From Procambarus clarkii (taxonomy: Eukaryota; Arthropoda; Malacostraca; Decapoda; Cambaridae), in assembly GCF_040958095.1 (NCBI RefSeq), contig NC_091165.1:27364479-27428478 (forward strand): a stretch of 64,000 nt of DNA, in the 5' to 3' direction. The notes under the pieces were generated by a model. The model saw only the letters and a list, made by a program, of their open reading frames with translations, was not told where the DNA came from and ran no database searches. The stretch's first letter is position 1; each line of letters begins with the position of its first letter. A program made the translations under genes and the position numbers. Below are positions 58,901 through 64,000 of the stretch, piece after piece.

Positions 58901-60958
58901 AATGGCTTGGCGCTTTCCCTTGATAGTTCACCTGTATATTCCATATATAGTACTGTATAGTACTGATAAAACCTTAATCCTTAATGGTTGTGATAAACTA
59001 GAATTTCTTTTGTTTAGTATAGGTAGCTCATTTGTACTAGATGAACAGAAACATCAAGTGAAGGAAACTTGTTTGGTTGTGATCCGACTGCTGATCACTG
59101 TCAGCAGTGCTCTTTGTACTGTATCAAGGATTCTGAGTAATTTATTTAACTGCAGGCATTGTACTTTTTTTACTCGATACTGTATAATTAATGAATGTAA
59201 CAGTCAGTTTAATAATTATTATTAATTGTTTTTCAGGGCCTTAAGAGTAAGAAAAGTGTTAGGTGGAGGCCTGCACCAGGCAGGCATGTTTGCTGCTGCA
59301 GGATTATATGCTCTTGACCACATTGCTCCCAAGCTGTCACAGGACCATTCCAATGCTCGTGCCATTGCTCAGAGTAAGACGTTGTCACTTTGTTACGGTG
59401 AACTTCCATTTGAACAAACCCTTGGTAAAAATCAGATGCAATGGAAGGATTCTATTTAACATTACTTTCCACTTCTTTAGTTTCAAATTATACATAAATA
59501 CATGCTCCATTGTTTACAGTAATAAACAATTATTATGGAGAGATACTGTATAGTGAAAATTGGTTGCTATGAAATATTAATTGGATGGGTAGGGGTCCAA
59601 AACCAGTTGCTCTGTCCAAACAGAAATTTACTGCACCGTACTCCAGGTTTTTTTTTTTTAAATTAAATGTAATCATTTTACCGTATGTTCCTTTTGTACC
59701 TTCAAGCAGGCACTAGCTGGACATGCCTACAATTTGAATATAGTGTGTTTTTAAAACACATTGCTGCTGATGCATCTATACATAATGACTTACCTAATTT
59801 CCTTATTATAATCATAAAGATATAGCTGCTTGAAATGTGCTAATATTGATTAAAATACAGGTAATAATGTTTTAATTATTTGAAACATAAATTAGTTAAA
59901 TAAGTACAGAGTAGCAGTTTCTCATGTGTTTTTGTTAACTCTTATCAGTCAGTTGTTAGATTTGTCTTTTGTAAATCCTTTCCTTCATTGAAACTAAAGT
60001 TGGCAAGAATGGTACAGTGTCTGCTTAATCACACCTACATAGGTTTAGAAGTTTGAAAACCTCTTCTTGCCAAGATCCTTTATCAAGGAATGAGCTGTTC
60101 ATCCATCTAATAAATTGTCATAGCAGTACACTTTTGTCCATAATAAGTCCATAAATGTAATTTTTTTATGCTAGGTGTGTCAGAAGTACACAGCAGTGCT
60201 GTTACAGTCGATCTCAAGGGTGTTCAGACCAATGTGGTGTTGCTTCACTGTGATAACATTAGAGTTAATGCAAAGAAGTTGTGCCAAAGACTAGCATCAG
60301 TGAGTATACAGGTATATTTATTCCTGTCAGTCGTACTATGAAAACAATCATCAAATTTAAAATTTAATTTTATATTTGAAATTCCTGTTTTACTTTCCAT
60401 GCCATAGCCCTTCTTACTTTTGCTTTCTTCATATTTGTAATATGTACTTTAATTTTGCTTAACACTTTCATTGCATGGTTCCTATTGTTTTTTACTTTTC
60501 TAGCATTTGACCAACTACAATAATGTGGTAATTTCTATATTACTGTATTGAAATGTAGTATTATGTCACTAGAAATTGGTCTCATTGTTCTTAATAATTT
60601 TCACGTTACAGCTTGACAAAAATCAGATCACTTGTTTAATCTGCTTAAAAATTAATATTAGTTACAGATTTACTCATTTTAAGTAGTCATTAAAAGATAG
60701 TGGTAAGGCAATAAAATTATTCCGTTGTAATAAAATTTTGAGCAGTTTTATCTAACCTTCCAGGTGACAGATGCAGAATCTGAAGAATTAGGAGAACAAA
60801 TTGTTGTCATGATGTTGCCAATCACCGAGACAACCGTTCGCCTAATGTTACACTGTGACGTTAAAAATGACGATATCAAAGCTGTGATAAAGAAACTTAA
60901 ATATATTATTCAAGAATATGATAATATGATGTACCTGGAATATAAGATTAGTGTTTAA
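52956..60958 (+). CDS. zinc-finger / low-specificity L-threonine aldolase fusion gene
   Basis: Eleven coding exons, join(52956-53044, 53890-54066, 55082-55319, 55462-55576, 56207-56290, 57481-57569, 58091-58270, 58491-58684, 59237-59373, 60175-60299, 60764-60958), give 1623 nt and 540 aa with consistent phases. Residues 169-540 are a complete PLP-dependent threonine aldolase (L-threonine/allo-threonine to glycine plus acetaldehyde): '[12 protein letters not shown]' (171-182), '[11 protein letters not shown]', '[12 protein letters not shown]', '[13 protein letters not shown]' with His253 as likely PLP-stacking residue, '[11 protein letters not shown]' (Asp339, Arg342) and '[13 protein letters not shown]' with Schiff-base Lys370. 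Residues 1-168 are different: a Lys-rich stretch and one BED/C2H2-like finger, Cys115-x2-Cys118-x13-His132-x5-His138, ending 'GKKHKKRL'. Exon 3 ends in phase 0 on a good donor and exon 4 starts in phase 0, so the join is natural. If instead the upstream part is its own gene, it would end at a TAG at 55326 through retained intron, and the aldolase would need another first exon. Confidence 0.85.
53342..53475 (-). repeat. dispersed ~120-bp repeat ('CGAAACGC' family), copy 4
   Basis: Plus strand reads 'GCCCGAAACGCATTGCGTAA', 'TAGTGGCTTTAGGCATTGTA' and ends 'CCTTACCTGAATAAACATCT', the complement of the copies at 9536 and 39911. It lies in intron 1 of the fusion gene. Confidence 0.8.
54308..54865 (+). 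mobile_element. heavily decayed LINE in fusion-gene intron 2
   Basis: 'AATGTGGAACATAATACAGT' aligns with 'AATGTGGGGCATAACAATCC' of the LINE at 17150. Later 'ATAACAACTCTGCAGACAAG' and 'GTAGGACAAACAATAGGAGA' match its C-terminal region, and the tail 'AAGCCACTGGCTTTCTGTCC' plus 'CATGGCCAATAAAGATATTG' is present. Broken by many changes; oldest of the three long copies by appearance. Confidence 0.8.
54923..54964. repeat. perfect hairpin, 17-bp arms with 8-base loop
   Basis: Arms ATTACTTGCTTAGTTTA and TAAACTAAGCAAGTAAT around TGTAGCAA, in intron 2 of the fusion gene, immediately downstream of the LINE relic. Confidence 0.8.
55343..55348 (+). terminator. candidate intronic poly(A) signal after exon 3 of the fusion gene
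   Basis: ATTAAA, 15 bases after an in-frame TAG (55326-55328) that would end the zinc-finger part if the exon 3 donor is not used. This would make a short 171-residue product without the aldolase. Weak hexamer in AT-rich DNA. Confidence 0.2.
58751..58928 (+). mobile_element. tRNA-derived SINE, second family
   Basis: Head 'GGGCCAGATGGTAGAGCGAC' with an A-box-like word and B box GTTCAATCC (58795 region), then 'GACCGTCCAAGTGGTTGGGC', a C-run of ~14 and 'GTGCTATATAGTCGTAATGG' plus 'CTTGGCGCTTTCCCTTGATA'. Unlike the bodies of the other SINEs in the window. Lies in intron 8 of the fusion gene, same orientation. Confidence 0.85.
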
Positions 60959-61020
60959 AATATAAAATTATTTTATGATAATTAATTTGATTTTCCTACA
61001 TGAAAATTAAGCAGGGTTTA
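60959..61020. other. 3' UTR of the fusion gene
   Basis: Short AT-rich stretch following the stop codon. No canonical AATAAA was found here; the poly(A) site may lie beyond the SINE that follows. Confidence 0.35.
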
Positions 61021-61231
61021 AGGGGCCGGCCGGCAGAGCGAACAGCATGCTGGACACGTGATCCTGTGGTACCTGGTTCGATCCTGGGCGCCGGCGAGAA
61101 ACGATGGGCAGAGTTTCTTTCACTCTGATGCCCCTGGAAGTTAAGTTAGCTGTCATGGGCTGCTTCCTGGGGGTGAGGACCAGGCCATAGGGACACTAAA
61201 AAGCCCCGAAATTAACTCAAGATAACCTCAA
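61021..61231 (+). mobile_element. tRNA-derived SINE with an internal deletion
   Basis: Head 'GGCCGGCCGGCAGAGCGAAC', B box GGTTCGATCC, 'GGCAGAGTTTCTTTCACTCT', then the 'CCTAGCAGTAAAATAGG' block is missing before 'TGTCATGGGCTGCTTCCTGG'. Ends 'CTCAAGATAACCTCAAG'. It sits 60 bases past the stop codon and could be in the 3' UTR. Confidence 0.85.
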
Positions 61232-62499
61232 GGGTTTAAATTTGTAATAACTTCAGACAACCTAATAAGATTTGCTACAAACAAAAACTTTGGTTGCCAT
61301 ACACAATTGAGTATTACCCTTAAATCAGTGCGCTGAGCAACAACTTGGAATTCGAGTTAGGAGCCGAGTGATAAATCAATTAAAAAAATATTAGGCCACT
61401 CACCATGAGGCTTCCCGGATTTAAAGTTATAAGGGTGAATACAACTAAGAGATTTTAACCAATTAAAAAAAAATGAAAAAATATTCAGCTTACTCTATGA
61501 TTTGAAATACTGTACAGTATTTACAAACTATAAAACCTAAAAAGTTATAAAATTGTAAAGCCTAAAAAAAAATATTAAATCAAAGACTGAGAATTGGCAA
61601 CTGCACACCATGTCAAGGGTTTAAGCAAGGAACCCAAAGAGGAGGATGAGAGACAGGAATCCAGGACATTACAAGTAATTTATAAATAGCTTTACTTGCT
61701 TACAGGCACTTAACACAAATATATAATTGATGTATTTGTCTCGAGTGCAATGGGCAATGGTAATGATTATCGAATATTCATTGTTATTTACATTGCATGC
61801 ATTTTTTATGATTACTCTTTATTCGATTAGCTGTTTTACAAATATAATTAACATTTATATCCTCCCTTTTCCCAATTCCCTCAAGGTCTCGGTACCATGA
61901 ATTCACAGACTTTATGAACTACCCCCACAAGATTACCTTATTTTCCTAATAAGTATGTACAGTAGCAGATTGTCTACAAAGCAACTACCAAAGAGGCTAT
62001 CTATACAAGTGTAATTATGGCAAATTTTTATAATACATATGGTTGGTGGAAACCAATATACAGCAGGTTTATCTTTGTTATTACAAAACCATGACATGCC
62101 ATTAAATGGAGCACCTGCACATTAAATTAAAATTAAAAATTAGCCATGTTGCACCATAGCAAATTGGTTGCAAATATCTAGCGAGCTACACCAAACTGAT
62201 CATGGATAACATCAAATCAAATCATTTATTCAGGTAATAAGCATACATACATAAACAACCGAGCTGGATAACCTCCCTGCCTCACCAGTTCTTGGCTCCA
62301 GTTAATATACTGTACCATGACAATTTAATTAGTTTGGTACATTTATTATGCAACCCCTCACCCATGCTGAAAATGGTGCAAAAAAATTACATTACTGTTG
62401 TTAGCATTGCAGTACAGGGTCAAAAGATAAGCAAACAAGACACCGACAGTGCCAACTTATAAACAGTGCACACTTGGGATGCAATACCCGACTAGAATT
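61232..62499. other. AT-rich intergenic stretch
   Basis: No gene. Small pieces of known dispersed repeats occur at 62215-62255 ('TCATTTATTCAGGTAATAAG') and 62328-62400 ('GTACATTTATTATGCAACCC'). Confidence 0.5.
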
Positions 62500-62632
62500 T
62501 TAGGATTCCCAATTAAAAAAATTGAAAAATCCTCAGGAACAATGTGGGTGGGGAGGGGGACCCCTTGACAAGCCACTGGTTTCCTGTTCCCATCGAGGCC
62601 ATTAGAGATGGTGGCCTTCAGGTAAATGGGAT
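62500..62632 (+). mobile_element. LINE 3' tail fragment
   Basis: 'CCTTGACAAGCCACTGGTTT', 'CATCGAGGCCATTAGAGATG' and 'GTGGCCTTCAGGTAAATGGG' match the 3' end of the LINE at 17150. The coding part is absent, as expected of a strongly 5'-truncated insertion. Confidence 0.8.
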
Positions 62633-63403
62633 TCCGAATAAAACACATGGACATTTCTTTAATAACAACCCTATCACATAATTTAAACTTTTTTGTTTAA
62701 CATTCAGTTACTGTATATAGTGATATTTAGTGAATACTTTGGCTGACGTTTTTTTTATAGACAAGAGTTTTTACATTTTTGTAAGAACTCTTAAGAACTT
62801 TTACTTTAGCAGGTGATGCAAATCACCAGAGGTACTTTCTGCTGTGCCTAAGCCTAGCAGCAGTAACACAGAAGTTTGCTTTCTTTATTGGATGACAAAT
62901 ATGCAGCACTACCTGCAATAGTAGTATACATTAAATAATAGATGGAATAGCCAATGAATTTTTAACTTTATCCAAAGTCTACTATATTTGGCTTTAGTTC
63001 TCTATACAGAAAACTAAAGCCTCTGTCTCTTGTTTTCAAACTGCTTAAAAGTAATGCAAGGTGGTAATCTGCACCCGCCTTGGCAGCACAAGCTTTAGCC
63101 AACTCTAAATTCTGTCATGCATGTCGAGGCCAATACAGGATGGAATACATAGACTTTATTCAAAACTGATTTTATTATATCCAATGCTTCAGACAAGTGT
63201 TACAATAATGTTTAAAGAGTTGAATGCATAGAGAAATTCTCACCACTAACTACTAATCTGCAATTCTGGATACATATACTTTTATATGTGCAAGGTGTAT
63301 GACAAGTGTCTGGAGATTGGTAATACTTCACACAATGTTAGTACAGTATAAACATGTTTTAGTTAAGAGGCATCAGTACATTTGGCTTTGAGCAGGTCTT
63401 AGC
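62633..63403. other. 3' flank of the cytidine deaminase gene
   Basis: No further gene. AATAAA on the minus strand at 63155-63160 and 63171-63176 are candidate poly(A) signals, about 230-250 bases past the stop codon. Confidence 0.5.
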
Positions 63404-63832
63404 TCATGAAGAGCTACTAAAACTGACCCAATCAGGGGTGAAACTGTCTGGCAAAAGTTTGCCCACTGTGGTCTTCATGTACTGTTTGTCAGGCTTGGCA
63501 AGGTACACTTCCCAGTCTAGTCCAAACTCTGCCAGTACCTGCCTACATGCGCCACATGGCCCCACAAATTTGTCACCCATCTCTGCTGTGATGGCTATGG
63601 CTTCAAACTTGCGGTGACCCTCCACTATGGCTCTGAACAGGGCTGTTCTCTCTGCGCAGTTGGTGAGGCCATAAGATATGTTCTCTACATTGCAACCTGT
63701 GATGATCTTTCCATCATCGGTGAGGAGGGCAGCACCCACTTTGAATTTGCTATAGGGACTGTAGGAGTTCTTCCTCCCTTCTAGGCTGGCATCAATTAGT
63801 GTCTCCAGCTGTTCATCTGTAGGGGAGGACAT
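63404..63832 (-). CDS. CDA: cytidine deaminase
   Basis: A single open coding exon of 142 codons on the minus strand with an in-frame stop directly before the ATG. Cytidine deaminase hydrolyses cytidine and deoxycytidine to the uridine forms in pyrimidine salvage; the family is a small cytosolic homotetramer with one zinc per subunit. The zinc site is intact: Cys59-Ala-Glu61 ('TNCAERTAL') and 'PCGACRQVL' with Cys93 and Cys96, at the same spacing as human Cys65/Glu67/Cys99/Cys102. 'SPYSKFKVGAALL' near residue 25 and 'GCNVENISYG' near 46 are the other family blocks. Length matches the human protein (146 aa), so the coding region is complete. The absence of coding introns is unlike the human gene and could mean a retrocopy or lineage loss of introns; there is no poly(A) trace or decay visible. 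Confidence 0.95.
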   Translation of the reverse strand: MSSPTDEQLETLIDASLEGRKNSYSPYSKFKVGAALLTDDGKIITGCNVENISYGLTNCAERTALFRAIVEGHRKFEAIAITAEMGDKFVGPCGACRQVLAEFGLDWEVYLAKPDKQYMKTTVGKLLPDSFTPDWVSFSSSS

Positions 63833-64000
63833 TTATTATTGTAGAATATTACAAAAGGAAAATTTAGACCATTTAAAAATACACAGTATATAGACAGTGG
63901 AGCCTCCTTGCGTAAATAAATCCAAGATTTGAAAGTGCATTGACCTGTCACTTCCTACAATTGCTACTCATCCTGGGTCTCTCCATCTCTACTTTCTCCC
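63833..64000. other. 5' flank of cytidine deaminase at the window edge
   Basis: Contains the presumed 5' UTR or an intron of the cytidine deaminase gene. Nothing else was recognised before the window ends. Confidence 0.4.

Overview
The window looks like nuclear DNA of a decapod crustacean, most likely a crayfish relative. The inference rests on AT-rich DNA with small conserved exons split by GT-AG introns, on tRNA-derived SINEs and short dispersed repeats of types I recall from decapod genomes, and on LINE debris and abundant simple repeats. No database search was possible. Species-level assignment is not supported.

Six protein-coding genes can be assembled exon by exon, with splice phases that agree at every junction. 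From left to right they are: (1) a PGRMC-type cytochrome-b5-like heme protein, minus strand, 4 coding exons, 191 aa (8217-11982); (2) an F8A/HAP40 orthologue, the huntingtin-associated 40 kDa protein, minus strand, 8 coding exons, 312 aa (22326-30904); (3) a CDK2AP1/DOC-1-type protein on the plus strand, 650 aa in one coding exon, whose last 57 residues are the conserved domain and whose first ~590 residues are a very unusual Lys-Leu-Asp repeat array (41365-43317); (4) a C1D/Rrp47-type exosome cofactor, minus strand, 4 coding exons, 197 aa (48379-51755); (5) a plus-strand gene of 11 coding exons, 540 aa, joining a BED/C2H2-like zinc-finger region in phase to a complete PLP-dependent threonine aldolase (52956-60958); (6) a cytidine deaminase, minus strand, single coding exon, 142 aa (63404-63832).

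The layout is as follows. Positions 1-8200 are AT-rich and without a recognised gene, apart from one SINE and one LINE RNase H relic. Positions 12000-22300 are a repeat-rich intergenic stretch with a CATA microsatellite, several minisatellites, SINEs and two LINE pieces. HAP40 and the CDK2AP1-like gene are head to head around 30.9-31.2 kb, with a candidate non-coding first exon of the latter beside the HAP40 start and a possible 10 kb intron. C1D and the zinc-finger/threonine aldolase gene are also divergent, with 1.2 kb between start codons. The rest is introns and intergenic DNA holding SINEs, 5'-truncated LINE copies of one family, foldback elements and short hairpins.

The genes do not form a pathway. 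Two are chromatin or RNA factors (CDK2AP1-like, C1D), two are metabolic enzymes (threonine aldolase, cytidine deaminase), one is a membrane heme protein and one a huntingtin partner. The best candidates for something undescribed are the zinc-finger/threonine aldolase fusion and the CDK2AP1 repeat extension. I saw no LTR retrotransposon, virus-derived element, CRISPR array or rRNA.
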